A stretch of 64,000 nucleotides of DNA from Imhoffiella purpurea (GCF_000585215.1 NZ_AONC01000025.1:62001-126000); one strand, 5' to 3'. Numbered from the stretch's first letter, positions 26,389-36,908 are shown. Translations and numbers: made by a program. Notes: generated by a model from the sequence alone, not told the origin.

Positions 26389-26629
26389 ATGCCGGAGGTC
26401 GCGCATTTGGAGGGTGGGTTCGCGCGCTTCCTGGCTGCGCTCCACACGCGCGACGAATGCAGGATCAGGATGGCAAGGCGGCCTCTCTCGGTCGAGGGCC
26501 AAGCTCGGGCGGTCACAGGATCCGTCATTGACCTGGGGCGCATCGACGCCCGATGCCGATCCGGCTATATTCCCGCAATGGGTACATGAGTCGGATGGAT
26601 GAAGGGATAAGCGCAAGAAATCGAAAACA

Positions 26630-26706
26630 TGGTGCCCTCGACAGGATTCGAACCTGTGACCTATCGCTTAGGAGGCGATTGCTCTATCCAACTGAGCTAC
26701 GAGGGC
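26630..26706 (-). tRNA. tRNA-Arg (anticodon CCU), CCA encoded
   Basis: Read on the minus strand, the 77-nt sequence folds as a full cloverleaf: acceptor GCCCTCG/CGAGGGC, D stem GCTC/GAGC, anticodon stem ATCGC/GCGAT with loop CTCCTAA (anticodon CCT), T stem ACAGG/CCTGT with TTCGAAT loop, discriminator A and an encoded CCA end. It decodes AGG, a rare codon in this GC-rich genome. A T-rich stretch follows the 3' end. tRNA-Arg genes are frequent integration sites, but I see no integrase nearby. Confidence 0.97.
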
Positions 26707-27029
26707 GATGCGGAGATAGTATTCCGACCAGTAAGTTTAACGCAGCTCGCCGGTACGAGTCATTCCCGTTTGATCATGGAATCCGATCCTGATCGATGAG
26801 ATCCTAATATAGGCCGACGGCCGGTGTGTGGCGGATATCCGGCTTGTCCGAATCTAGTCTCCTCGTATTCCTGTGATCTCGAGCGTCGGTCCAGGATCCA
26901 GCGAGGACATCGACCCTTTCGGCCGGAGTGGTCGCGCTCAGGATCGTTCGCTGAGTCGGCTCGCCCCCTACTGAACGGCAGATGGATGCATGGCGCCGTT
27001 CATTCCAATGACACTGGATTCGGAAGCCT
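26707..27029. other. Region between tRNA-Arg and the ppsR-bphP pair
   Basis: This 323-bp divergent gap must hold the promoters of the tRNA (a TACTAT -10 lies near 26720 on the minus strand) and of the ppsR paralogue. No convincing TGT-N12-ACA site is found. A TAATAT near 26805 could be part of a plus-strand promoter, but no matching -35 is at the right distance. Confidence 0.35.
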
Positions 27030-28406
27030 ATGATTGGCGATAACCATCCCCGGCCGGACGTGACGCTGTACCTCGATCGGGAGGGCGTGATTCGACGCGC
27101 CGCCCTCTCCGTCGGCATGCCGGGCGAGGGCCTGGACGAATGGGTGGGCCGGCTCTGGTCGGAGACGGTGGATTCCTCGGCCAGTCGGATTCTGACGCGG
27201 ATGGTGGCGGATGCCCGGGATACGGGCGTCTCGGCGCTGCATCAGGTCGCTCAGCGTTTCCCGAGCGGCCGCTCCATTCCCATCGAATACACCACCGTGC
27301 TGCTCGGTGCTCAGGCCGGGCTGGTGGCCGTTGGCCGCAGCCTCCAGGCCGTGACCGAACTGCAGTCGCGTCTGGTCGAGGCGCAGCAGGCCATGGAGCG
27401 CGATTATTGGAAGCTGCGCGAGGTCGAGACACGCTATCGTCTTCTGTTCAGGTCATCGACGGACGCCGTACTGCTGCTGCGCGCCAATACCTTGAGCATC
27501 GCCGATCTGAATCCCGTGGCCGCGGCCGCGCTGGCCCTGCCGTCGATACGTCCCAGTACGCTGAGTGGGAGGGAGCTGCTGCCGCTCCTGCCGGAGGACG
27601 AACGCAATCTCTTTCAATCCATGCTCGCGCAGGTGGCCGAGCAGGGGACGGCGCCTTCCATCATCGTGCATCTGGGGGCCGGCGCGATCGCCTGGGCCGT
27701 GCGTGCCTCTCTCCTGTCTTCGGAGTCCGGAGCGGTCTATCTGCTGCAGTTGACCCCTGCGCAGGCGGTTCCCTCTCCCGCAATTTCCGGCGATGCCCCC
27801 TCGGCGGCGCTACTCATCGAGCGTATGCCCGATGGATTCGTGGTGACCGACCGGGCCGGCTCGATCCAGCGGGCCAATCGCGGTTGCCTGGATTTGATCC
27901 AGATGCCGACCGAGCGGTCGGTGATCCATCAGACGCTCGGTCGCTGGCTGGGGCGTCCTGGCGCCGACCTGACCGTGCTGCTGGCGAACGTGCAGCGGCT
28001 GGGGACGGTGCGTCTCTTTTCGACGGTCATCCACGGCGAACTGGGAACGGAGACGGATGTCGAGATCTCGGCGACGGGCAATCTGGACGCCGATCCCGAG
28101 TACATCGGTGTTCTGATACGCGACGTCGGTCGTCGTCTTCCAACCCCGGCGGAACCCTGTCGTCTGGGGGATCGCCTGGGCGTTCTGACCGGCAAGATCG
28201 GCAAGCACGCCTTGCGCGCGCTGGTCGAGGAGACGGTTGCAATTGTCGAGCGCCACTATATCGAGGAGGCGCTCGAGCTGACCGGAGGCAATCGGACCGC
28301 GACGGCCGAGCTGCTTGGTTTGAGCCGGCAGAGTCTTTATGTCAAATTGAACCGCTACGGTTTGGATCACGAGACGGCGAAACATCAGGACGGGATCGTC
28401 GAATAA
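27030..28406 (+). CDS. ppsR: PpsR/CrtJ-type regulator paralogue, paired with a bacteriophytochrome
   Basis: The 458-residue protein has the PpsR layout: an N-terminal PAS-like region, a Q-linker helix (SRLVEAQQAMERDYWKLREVETRYRLLF, about 113-140), two further PAS domains (about 140-245 and 260-370) and a Fis-type helix-turn-helix (about 405-445, ending LGLSRQSLYVKLNRYGL). PpsR represses bacteriochlorophyll, carotenoid and antenna genes. Cys286 and Cys377 are present, but the DNA-binding domain has Tyr410 where the second PpsR in this window has Cys429, so redox control through that residue should be missing. It is 16 nt upstream of a phytochrome gene, as in Bradyrhizobium and Rhodopseudomonas, where a PpsR and a BphP act together. 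Confidence 0.9.
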   Translation: MIGDNHPRPDVTLYLDREGVIRRAALSVGMPGEGLDEWVGRLWSETVDSSASRILTRMVADARDTGVSALHQVAQRFPSGRSIPIEYTTVLLGAQAGLVAVGRSLQAVTELQSRLVEAQQAMERDYWKLREVETRYRLLFRSSTDAVLLLRANTLSIADLNPVAAAALALPSIRPSTLSGRELLPLLPEDERNLFQSMLAQVAEQGTAPSIIVHLGAGAIAWAVRASLLSSESGAVYLLQLTPAQAVPSPAISGDAPSAALLIERMPDGFVVTDRAGSIQRANRGCLDLIQMPTERSVIHQTLGRWLGRPGADLTVLLANVQRLGTVRLFSTVIHGELGTETDVEISATGNLDADPEYIGVLIRDVGRRLPTPAEPCRLGDRLGVLTGKIGKHALRALVEETVAIVERHYIEEALELTGGNRTATAELLGLSRQSLYVKLNRYGLDHETAKHQDGIVE

Positions 28407-28422
28407 CTGGAGGCCCACCGAC

Positions 28423-30513
28423 TTGACTCACGGTTTCGTACCTTCCCTCGACAGTGGGTGGATCAGGCCGGATGAGTGCGAGGCGTCAGGTGTTCGGTCG
28501 GTCGATGCCATTCAAGCCCATGGCGCCCTGTTGGTGTTGCGGGAACCTGATCTCCGGATCCTGTGCATGAGCCGCAACGCCGGGGATCTTCTGGGTCTTG
28601 GCGAAGAGGTGCTCGGCCGCTCTCTGGCGGATGTCCACGGCGATCTCGCCGAGCGCATCCATGCCCATCTCGATCGGCCGCTGCATCGGGTTCCCCAGGC
28701 CATCCGGTGTCCGGCCGGCTTCGCCGGGCGCGCCTTCGACGTATCCTTGCACCGCTTCCGCCGGAACGAACTGGTGATCGAGCTCGAGTCGGTCGCGCCC
28801 TCGCCGGATACCTCCGTCCAGGTTCAGGAGATGCTGCGGGGCATTATCGCCTCCTCGTCGTGCGGCGCCTTGTGCGACGAGGTCGCGCGCACGCTGCGCG
28901 AGATCAGCGGTTACGACCGCGTCTTGATCTATCGTCTGGGGGTCGACGGCAGTGGAGAAATCCTGGCCGCCGATGGCGATTCGCATCTGGAGCCCGCTGT
29001 GGGACGGCGTGAGCCCGGGGTCGCTGCGGCCCTGGTCTCAGGGGGACTGAGTGGTGCGAATCGAGTTCGCTTCGTTGGGGACCGTGATGCCGAGGCGGTG
29101 CGCTTGGTTTGCGCCGAATCGACGATCGGCGATCCCGCCTTGGATCTGTCCGATTGCATTCTGGCTGCGCCGACGCCCAGCTGTCGCGACCTCCTCGCGC
29201 GTCTGGAGGCGAGGTCGGCCCTCGTGATGCCCCTGATCGTGGCCGGGCGTCACTGGGGGCTCATCCTCTGTCTCGATTCCTCTTCCCGTTATCCCGCCTA
29301 CGCGATGCGTGCGGTCTGCGAATTGGTTGCCGAGGCGGCGGCGACCCGGATCGCGGCGCTCGAAAGCATCGAGCGTGCCCAGGTCGCCTTCTGCGTGCGC
29401 AGCCTGGAGCAGCGCATGATCGATTCCATCGCTGCGAGAGGCGACTGGACCCCCGCGCTCTTCGGCGATCCGGACGCCCTCTTGGGGCCTGTGTCGGCTC
29501 AGGGGGTCGCGCTCTTTCATGACGGCAGGACGATCACGGCCGGACAGGTGCCGGATGTCCAGGGGTTGCGGGATATCGTCGCCTGGCTGGATTCTCTACC
29601 GGATGCTCCGCTGATCGAAAGCCACTGTCTGGGCGGCGAGCGGCTCGATTTCTCGGCCTTCGCTCCATCCGTTTGCGGACTCATGGCGGTGCCCGTCTCG
29701 CGCGGTCTGGGTGAATATCTCATCTGGCTCAGGTCCGGGATCGGTGGCTCTTCATCGGAGCGGGCCATGCCTTGGACCTCGACGGATCGGGCGACGGGGA
29801 CCGCGATCGCCGAGTCCGTCTCGGACGTCATCCAGCAGTTTCGCGCGGTGCGTCTGCTGATCGCTCAGGCGCAGCTCGCTCAGGTTCGTTCTCAGATGGA
29901 GATCGCCGAGCAGCCGCTCCTGGTCGCCGGTAGCGACGGCACCATTCTGCTCGTCAGCCGTTTCATGCGGCACCTCATGGGCGAGGCCGCCGACCCTATG
30001 CGTCGGATCGATGATCTGATGCCGCTCGTCGTCGAGCCGAGCGAGGCTGGCGATCGGCTCAGGGATCTGGTCGAGCGCCAAAGACCCTGGCGGGGGGAAC
30101 TCTGTCTCAAGACGCGGGACAGCGCCCTGAGCCGTTTCATGGTTCGCGCGGACCCCGTTTTTTCGTCCCCCGGGCGGGTGCTGGGGTATGTCCTGATCTT
30201 CAGCGATTTCCCGGGGCGCAGCGTCGTGGAAGAGGCGCGCCGGCGATTTCAGGAAGGGCTGGAGCAGCGGCGCTCGAGTATCGAATCGGCGATCGGCTCG
30301 GGGGCCGAGGGGCCGTATCGGGATCTTCTGTGCTCGATCGTGGGAAACGCCCGGCTGGCCGAGTCCGAGGTGGTCGGCGGCATGGATCAGGATCGCATTC
30401 CCGCGGTGGTGGATGGCGTGAACGACTCGGTCGCGCGAACGGCCGAGCTTTTGGAGCATCTGGTGCGCTACGCGGGCGAGACCTCGAAGCTCGGAGGCTC
30501 GAGCAAGCAGTGA
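28423..30513 (+). CDS. bphP: Bacteriophytochrome-like PpsR partner with a degenerate chromophore pocket
   Basis: The 696-residue protein has the PAS-GAF-PHY photosensory order (PAS about 15-125 with AIQAHGALLVL; GAF about 135-315 ending in WGLILCLDSS; PHY about 330-480), a PAS output domain (about 490-600) and a short DHp-like tail without phospho-acceptor His or ATPase domain. The bilin-binding Cys19 is present. However, PASDIP reads PGVAAA (198-203), the pocket His after SP is Cys254, the Tyr three residues on is Leu257, the CHH after WGLI is CLD, and the PHY tongue is only about 13 residues between IWLR and PW. Fifteen Cys residues are scattered through it. The TTG start at 28423 has GGAGG nine bases upstream. 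Probably an antirepressor of the upstream PpsR; whether it binds bilin or senses light is doubtful. Confidence 0.87.
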   Translation: MTHGFVPSLDSGWIRPDECEASGVRSVDAIQAHGALLVLREPDLRILCMSRNAGDLLGLGEEVLGRSLADVHGDLAERIHAHLDRPLHRVPQAIRCPAGFAGRAFDVSLHRFRRNELVIELESVAPSPDTSVQVQEMLRGIIASSSCGALCDEVARTLREISGYDRVLIYRLGVDGSGEILAADGDSHLEPAVGRREPGVAAALVSGGLSGANRVRFVGDRDAEAVRLVCAESTIGDPALDLSDCILAAPTPSCRDLLARLEARSALVMPLIVAGRHWGLILCLDSSSRYPAYAMRAVCELVAEAAATRIAALESIERAQVAFCVRSLEQRMIDSIAARGDWTPALFGDPDALLGPVSAQGVALFHDGRTITAGQVPDVQGLRDIVAWLDSLPDAPLIESHCLGGERLDFSAFAPSVCGLMAVPVSRGLGEYLIWLRSGIGGSSSERAMPWTSTDRATGTAIAESVSDVIQQFRAVRLLIAQAQLAQVRSQMEIAEQPLLVAGSDGTILLVSRFMRHLMGEAADPMRRIDDLMPLVVEPSEAGDRLRDLVERQRPWRGELCLKTRDSALSRFMVRADPVFSSPGRVLGYVLIFSDFPGRSVVEEARRRFQEGLEQRRSSIESAIGSGAEGPYRDLLCSIVGNARLAESEVVGGMDQDRIPAVVDGVNDSVARTAELLEHLVRYAGETSKLGGSSKQ

Positions 30514-30539
30514 TTCTGCATCGACTTGAACCTGGATTT

Positions 30540-30599
30540 ACTGGAACCGCAAAGGCCCGGAATATGCGGCAGTCGCCTCCGTGTCTTTGCGGTTCCAGT
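30540..30599. terminator. Perfect 15-bp inverted repeat between convergent bphP and bchP
   Basis: ACTGGAACCGCAAAG (30540-30554) and CTTTGCGGTTCCAGT (30585-30599) pair perfectly around a 30-nt spacer. Placed between two converging genes it can act as a bidirectional terminator. Its length and the AACCGCAAAG core also resemble dispersed intergenic palindromes seen in many genomes, so it may be a mobile repeat that landed here. Confidence 0.5.
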
Positions 30600-30684
30600 C
30601 TTCGCTGACCGGAGCCGCCTCTCGCCGGTGCGTTCGCTGGCGGCAAGAGGCGTTTCGAGGCTGGTCGGTGGATGATGCCCTGTC

Positions 30685-31887
30685 TCAGCCCTTCCGTAGA
30701 GAGGCGATGCCGAGCAGATGGGCAAGGTCCTTGAAGAAGATGCGCAGATGGGCGCCCGGTCGCGCCTTGACCAGACGCTTGTTCATGTAGGCCTCCCAGG
30801 TCAGGTACTGGATGTCCGGATCCGCGCAGAGGCTGACGAACCGCTCGCGACGCTTGTCGCTGGAATACCAGAACTTCTGCAGAATTCCCAGGACCCAGAA
30901 TACCTTGCCGTGGGCCTTCATGAAGCGCTGACGTGCCTTCTTGAGCGCCTTGGGATTGCCGGTGGCGCAGAACTCGTCGACCGCCTCGGCGGCCAGGCGA
31001 CCGCAGGCCAGGGCGTAGTAGATGCCTTCGCCGGAGGCCGGCGCCACACAGCCGGCCGCGTCGCCGGCGAGCAGGATGTCGCGGCCGTTGTCCCAGACCT
31101 TCAGGGGTTCGAGCGGGATGGGGGCGCCTTCGCGGCGCAGGGTCTCGGCATCCTCCAGGCCGGCGCGGCGGCGCAGCTCGGTACAGGCCGAGCGCAGCGA
31201 GAACCCGGGGATGGCGGTGCCGACGCCGACGCTGATGGTGTCGCCGTGGGGGAAGACCCAGCCGTAGAAGTCGGGCGAGATGTCGCCCTGATAGTAGACG
31301 TCGCAGCGGGTACCGTCGAAGTCGGCGCCCTTGGGCGTGGTCACGATCTCGTGATAGGCGGAGACGTACTTGACGGTCTCGTAGCCCGGAACATAATTCT
31401 TGCCGACGAAGGAGTTGGCCCCGTCCGCGCCGATGACGGCCTTGGCGCGCACGCTCTCGGTTTCGCCGTTGACTCGCTCCTGACCCGGGCGGAAATGCAC
31501 GACGGCGGTGCCGTCGCTGTCGCGCTCGATGCGGTCGAAGGTGGCGGTCTTGCGGGTCGCGCCGTTCCCGGCCGCGCGCTCGCGCAGCCACTCGTCGAAA
31601 TGCTCGCGGTCGACCATGCCGACATATCCACCCTCGATCGGCATGTCGACCTTGCGGTCCGAGGGGGAGATCATGCGCGCCGAGTTGACCTTGGCGGCCA
31701 GGGCGGACTCGGGGATGTCGAAGTCGCGCATCGCCTGCGGCGGGATGGCGCCGCCGCATGGCTTGATGCGGCCGGCGCGGTCGAGCAGACACACGGAACG
31801 GCCCATCTTGGCCAGGTCGTTGGCGGCGGTGGCCCCGGCGGGTCCGCCGCCGATGACGACGACGTCGAAGGTTTCAGGGTTTGACAT
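30685..31887 (-). CDS. bchP: Geranylgeranyl reductase BchP
   Basis: BchP reduces the geranylgeranyl tail of bacteriochlorophyll a to phytyl. The 400-residue FAD protein begins with a Rossmann motif (VVVIGGGPAGATAANDLA), carries DRAGRIKPCGGAIPP and VIGADGANS, and GDAAGCVAPASGEGIYYAL near the C-terminus. ATG at 31887 is used; an in-frame TTG at 31908 is less likely. It follows bchG on the same strand, separated by a palindrome, an order shared with many purple bacteria. Confidence 0.95.
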   Translation of the reverse strand: MSNPETFDVVVIGGGPAGATAANDLAKMGRSVCLLDRAGRIKPCGGAIPPQAMRDFDIPESALAAKVNSARMISPSDRKVDMPIEGGYVGMVDREHFDEWLRERAAGNGATRKTATFDRIERDSDGTAVVHFRPGQERVNGETESVRAKAVIGADGANSFVGKNYVPGYETVKYVSAYHEIVTTPKGADFDGTRCDVYYQGDISPDFYGWVFPHGDTISVGVGTAIPGFSLRSACTELRRRAGLEDAETLRREGAPIPLEPLKVWDNGRDILLAGDAAGCVAPASGEGIYYALACGRLAAEAVDEFCATGNPKALKKARQRFMKAHGKVFWVLGILQKFWYSSDKRRERFVSLCADPDIQYLTWEAYMNKRLVKARPGAHLRIFFKDLAHLLGIASLRKG

Positions 31888-31962
31888 GGGGAATCTCGTC
31901 GATAGCAATGGTGCGCGCGCAAGTCCGCGCAGGGTTCATCTAAAACTGAGCAGTCAGCTTCC

Positions 31963-31987
31963 AGCTACCAGCTGTCAGCTGGTAGCT
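31963..31987. repeat. Perfect 12-bp palindrome between bchG and bchP
   Basis: AGCTACCAGCTG and CAGCTGGTAGCT flank a single T in the gap between bchG and bchP, preceded by the related CAGTCAGCTTCCAGC. The transcript would form a strong hairpin that could attenuate or protect mRNA. The AGCT-rich pattern looks like a dispersed REP-type element. Confidence 0.55.
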
Positions 31988-31991
31988 CTTC

Positions 31992-32912
31992 TTACTGGAT
32001 CAGCCCGCGTACGGCGAATGCGCTGATCATCATGCCGGTGACATAGACGCTGACGCCCAGTCCGCTGAACCAGGTCGCACGTTCGCGCGGGTCGCCCAGG
32101 AAGCGGATCATCAGCGCGACCTGGATCAGCAATACCACGCCGACGGCGATGGCGTGAGCCGGCTTGTCCCAGGCGAAGAGCAGGGCGATGACGACGGCCT
32201 GCGGCAGCGCCATCACCAGACAGAGGAGTCGCGCGGCACCCTCGACGCCGAGCTGGACCGGCAGCGAGCGGACGTTCATCTGGGTGTCGCCCTCGATTGC
32301 CTTGAAGTCGTTCAGGGTCATGATGCCGTGGGCGCCGAGGCTGTAGAGCAGGGCGAGGACGAGGATCTTCCAGTCCGGAAGGGCACCGCCGATCATGACC
32401 GCCGCGCCTGTGACCCAGGCCAGTCCCTCGTAGGAGATGCCGGCCGCCAGGTTGCCCCACCAGCCGTTGCCCTTGAAGCGGAAGGGCGGCGCGCTGTAGC
32501 CCCACGCGATCGCCATGCCGATCAGGGCGATGCCGAAGACCCAGGGACCGAGCACATAGGCCAGCGCCAGCGAGACGCCGGACCAGATCAGCGAGAGATA
32601 GAGGCCCCAGCGGCCTGGGATGCGCCCGGAGGGAATGGGGCGGTCGGGCTCGTTGATGGCGTCCACGTGACGGTCGTACCAGTCGTTGACCACCTGGCTG
32701 GTTCCGCACATGAGCGGGCCGGCCAGGACGATGCCGGCGATGACCACGAGCAGCTGCTCCAGAATGGGGGCGCCCGAGGACACCACGCCGCAGCTGAAGG
32801 CCCACATGGGCGGGAACCAGGTGATGGGGTGGAGTACCTCCAGCATCGCGGAGGGCTGGGGATAGCGCGCGTTCGCGAGCGGCAGCGTTCGATTCATGCG
32901 GGAGACCTTCAT
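31992..32912 (-). CDS. bchG: Bacteriochlorophyll synthase BchG
   Basis: BchG esterifies bacteriochlorophyllide a with geranylgeranyl diphosphate in the membrane. The 306-residue UbiA-family protein has the first Asp-rich motif NDWYDRHVDAINEPDRPIPSG, the second DFKAIEGD, and about eight to nine membrane segments. ATG at 32897, with GAAGG upstream, is an alternative start that would remove five residues. It lies downstream of ppsR on the same strand and upstream of bchP. Confidence 0.95.
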   Translation of the reverse strand: MKVSRMNRTLPLANARYPQPSAMLEVLHPITWFPPMWAFSCGVVSSGAPILEQLLVVIAGIVLAGPLMCGTSQVVNDWYDRHVDAINEPDRPIPSGRIPGRWGLYLSLIWSGVSLALAYVLGPWVFGIALIGMAIAWGYSAPPFRFKGNGWWGNLAAGISYEGLAWVTGAAVMIGGALPDWKILVLALLYSLGAHGIMTLNDFKAIEGDTQMNVRSLPVQLGVEGAARLLCLVMALPQAVVIALLFAWDKPAHAIAVGVVLLIQVALMIRFLGDPRERATWFSGLGVSVYVTGMMISAFAVRGLIQ

Positions 32913-33077
32913 CTGCTCCGAGAGCTTCGACTCATCGTGAGGGGTTGGGAATGGGGATGGATGGACGTCGTTCGCGCAAGCGTCCGCGCGGCATCTCCGA
33001 TGCCGGAACGATCCGAGCCGGCGGTATCGGGATGCTCGAGAGGGGTGCAGCGAGCGGGAGCGGCGGCGATGGCCGGT

Positions 33078-34523
33078 TCAAGATCGATCCTTCTTGTCTG
33101 GCCCTGAAGGCTCCGAGGATTGATCCGCGACGATGCCATAACGATCGATTTTGACGTACAGGCTTTGTCGACTCAAGCCCAGCAGCTCGGCCGCCGAGGC
33201 GCGGTTGTCTCCGGTCAGCTTGAGCGCTGCCTCGATGCACAGACGCTCGATGGTATCGGTGGATTCGCGCACCAGTTCCTTGAGCGGAACGCGCCCGACC
33301 CGTTCGGTCAGCTGGTCCAGCCAGCGGGTCTGTTCCGGGGTCGTCGGCTGCTCGGCGCTCAGGCGGCGTCCGACGTCGCGGATGAAGAATCCGAAATAGG
33401 GCCGATCGCCGTTACGCACCGAGGCGGCCGAGATCTCGACGTCCGTGGTCGAACCGTATTCGCCGCGCAGCGTGGTGGCGAAGAGCCGGACCGTCGTGTG
33501 CTGACGCAGATTGGCCATGAGAACGTTCAGGTCGACCCCGGGTCGGCCGAGCCAGCGGTCGAGCGATTCTCCGCGCGCCTGCTGCTCGGTCGGGACCTCG
33601 GCGAGACTCAGGAAGGTGGAGTTCGCGGTCAGGATTCGGCCGTCCGTATCCGTGACGACCACGCAGTCCGGGGCGTTTTCGAGCACGCGCAGATAGCGCG
33701 CCTTGGTCTCGGGCAGCGCCGTGTTGGAGGAGGGAGCCGAGAGTAGCGGGGCGAGCCTCACCAGGATGAAGGAGGCGTTCTCCTGGCGCAGCAGCGAGGC
33801 CGACACCAGGAATTCCTGCATGCTGTCGAGCTGGTGCGCGCGCACGTCGTCCGCCCGGCCGGCTGCTCGGACCCCGGCGAGCAGGCCGTTGATCGCATGC
33901 ATGCCCTCGGTATCGAAGCCCTCTGGAAATGGCCGGCCGATGACGCGGCTCGGGCTTTCTCCGAGCAGCTGGCCGGCGGCCGGGTTGGCCTCGACGACGC
34001 GCTGGGTCGGTGCGTCGATGATGAGGATCGCCTCGGACACCATGCGGAACAGCAGGCGATAGCGGGTCTCGACCTGGCGGAATCGCCAGTAGTCGCGCTC
34101 GAGCGCCTGCTGGGCGTCGACCAGCTGCTGCTGGAGCGCGGCCATTCCCTGAAGATTGCGGCCGATCGCGACGACCGGTCCGTCGTCGCGCAGACGCAAC
34201 GCCCGGTATTGAATGGGGATGTCGGTTCCGCGGGTCGAGGGATGGCTGACCTGGCGCCAGCGGGTCATGCTCCGCTGACGCGCCTCGCTGAGAAGCGCCT
34301 CGAGATTGGGGCGGCTATCCGGGGAAACGGTGGATGCCCAGGGGCGACCGATCCAGTCGCTGTCGAAGTCCGCGAGCAGATCCTCGCTGCCGAATGCGAT
34401 GTCGCTCACCACGCCCTGATCGTCGAGCACGACGGCGATGTCGGCCATGCCTTCGACCAAGGCCGCCGCCGTCTCGGCATCAAGGACGCCGAGGGATTCC
34501 CTCGGGGCTCTGAACGAACTCAC
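33078..34523 (-). CDS. ppsR: PpsR/CrtJ transcriptional regulator of photosynthesis genes
   Basis: The protein (481 residues from GTG 34523) has PAS domains (about 20-120, 155-260, 275-385), the conserved Q-linker (QLVDAQQALERDYWRFRQVETRYRLLF) and a Fis-type HTH at the C-terminus (LGLSRQSLYVKIDRYGI). It should bind TGT-N12-ACA sites and repress bch, crt and antenna genes under oxygen. Cys287 and Cys429 are present; Cys429 lies in the HTH, where PpsR/CrtJ proteins carry a redox-active Cys. An in-frame region reaching 34775 has no PAS-like sequence, and GGAGGG ten bases before the GTG supports 34523. It is divergent from the bchF operon and upstream of bchG. Confidence 0.9.
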   Translation of the reverse strand: MSSFRAPRESLGVLDAETAAALVEGMADIAVVLDDQGVVSDIAFGSEDLLADFDSDWIGRPWASTVSPDSRPNLEALLSEARQRSMTRWRQVSHPSTRGTDIPIQYRALRLRDDGPVVAIGRNLQGMAALQQQLVDAQQALERDYWRFRQVETRYRLLFRMVSEAILIIDAPTQRVVEANPAAGQLLGESPSRVIGRPFPEGFDTEGMHAINGLLAGVRAAGRADDVRAHQLDSMQEFLVSASLLRQENASFILVRLAPLLSAPSSNTALPETKARYLRVLENAPDCVVVTDTDGRILTANSTFLSLAEVPTEQQARGESLDRWLGRPGVDLNVLMANLRQHTTVRLFATTLRGEYGSTTDVEISAASVRNGDRPYFGFFIRDVGRRLSAEQPTTPEQTRWLDQLTERVGRVPLKELVRESTDTIERLCIEAALKLTGDNRASAAELLGLSRQSLYVKIDRYGIVADQSSEPSGPDKKDRS

Positions 34524-34985
34524 GGCGACCAGACCCTCCACTGCCTTTGGGCGCGCCCCGTAGGTCCTTATTCCTGGACCTGCAGCGGCAGACTCGCCGA
34601 ATTGATTCAAACGGTTGCGCGTGCCTTGTGGCACACTGCGTATCGATTTAAGAAAACTGGCTGTCGAGCCATCGATCGAATCGAGTCCCTTGTCGTCGGT
34701 GTACGGCTGAGGTCGTCCTCTCGAACACGGTCGTTTCGGAAAACGCCGACAGGGCGACAACCGCAGAACGATCATCTTGACAGGACGCTGTCACATAGGG
34801 GCCCTGATCGAGGGCTGTTCGATGCAGCTCGAGTCGGCGACGGTCGCGCCTTTGCGCCGAGCCCAGCGCGATTCTTCATGCGCCCCAGGTGAATTCCCTT
34901 TAAGGAAATACCCGGTTAGAGATGGTGAGACACGCCCGCCCATCCTTTAGGGTTTGACTCCCTATTGTGGTGGCTTGTTCGGGGT
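34524..34985. other. Divergent ppsR/bchF regulatory region
   Basis: No gene is seen in this stretch. It contains an inverted repeat TGACAG-N4-CTGTCA (34778-34793), a short palindrome TTGATTCAA close to ppsR that resembles an FNR half-site, and an imperfect palindrome around CCTTTAAGG near 34900. The bchF promoter and a PpsR-like site lie to its right. Confidence 0.35.
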
Positions 34986-35003
34986 TGTCAAGTCAGGTTT
35001 ACG
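34986..35003 (+). promoter_or_regulatory. PpsR-type binding site candidate
   Basis: TGT-N12-ACG (34986-35003) matches the known CrtJ/PpsR consensus TGT-N12-ACA at five of six positions and ends 10 bp before the bchF -35. The overlapping 10-bp palindrome TTTACGTAAA (34999-35008) may be part of the same operator. Confidence 0.4.
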
Positions 35004-35013
35004 TAAAGTTTGG

Positions 35014-35042
35014 TTGACGCATTCAGGAAAGCAGACTAGATT
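35014..35042 (+). promoter_or_regulatory. Sigma-70 promoter of the bchF operon
   Basis: TTGACG (35014-35019) and TAGATT (35037-35042) are separated by exactly 17 bp. A transcript would start near 35049, giving a leader of about 55 nt to bchF. Confidence 0.55.
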
Positions 35043-35080
35043 TCTGCATGCGACTTAAGTGATGATCTAAAGGATCTTGA

Positions 35081-36904
<1,824 letters not shown>

Positions 36905-36908
36905 TCCC

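Noticed and set aside
26630-26706. tRNA-Arg as an integration site of a mobile element
   Set aside because: No integrase, no repeated tRNA 3' end and no transposase are visible on either side.
28423-30513. Treating the phytochrome as a histidine kinase
   Set aside because: No phospho-acceptor His motif, N-box or G-box is found in the C-terminal 100 residues.
33078-34775. A 565-residue form of PpsR
   Set aside because: The first 84 residues are not PAS-like, and the GTG at 34523 with GGAGGG gives the normal family length.
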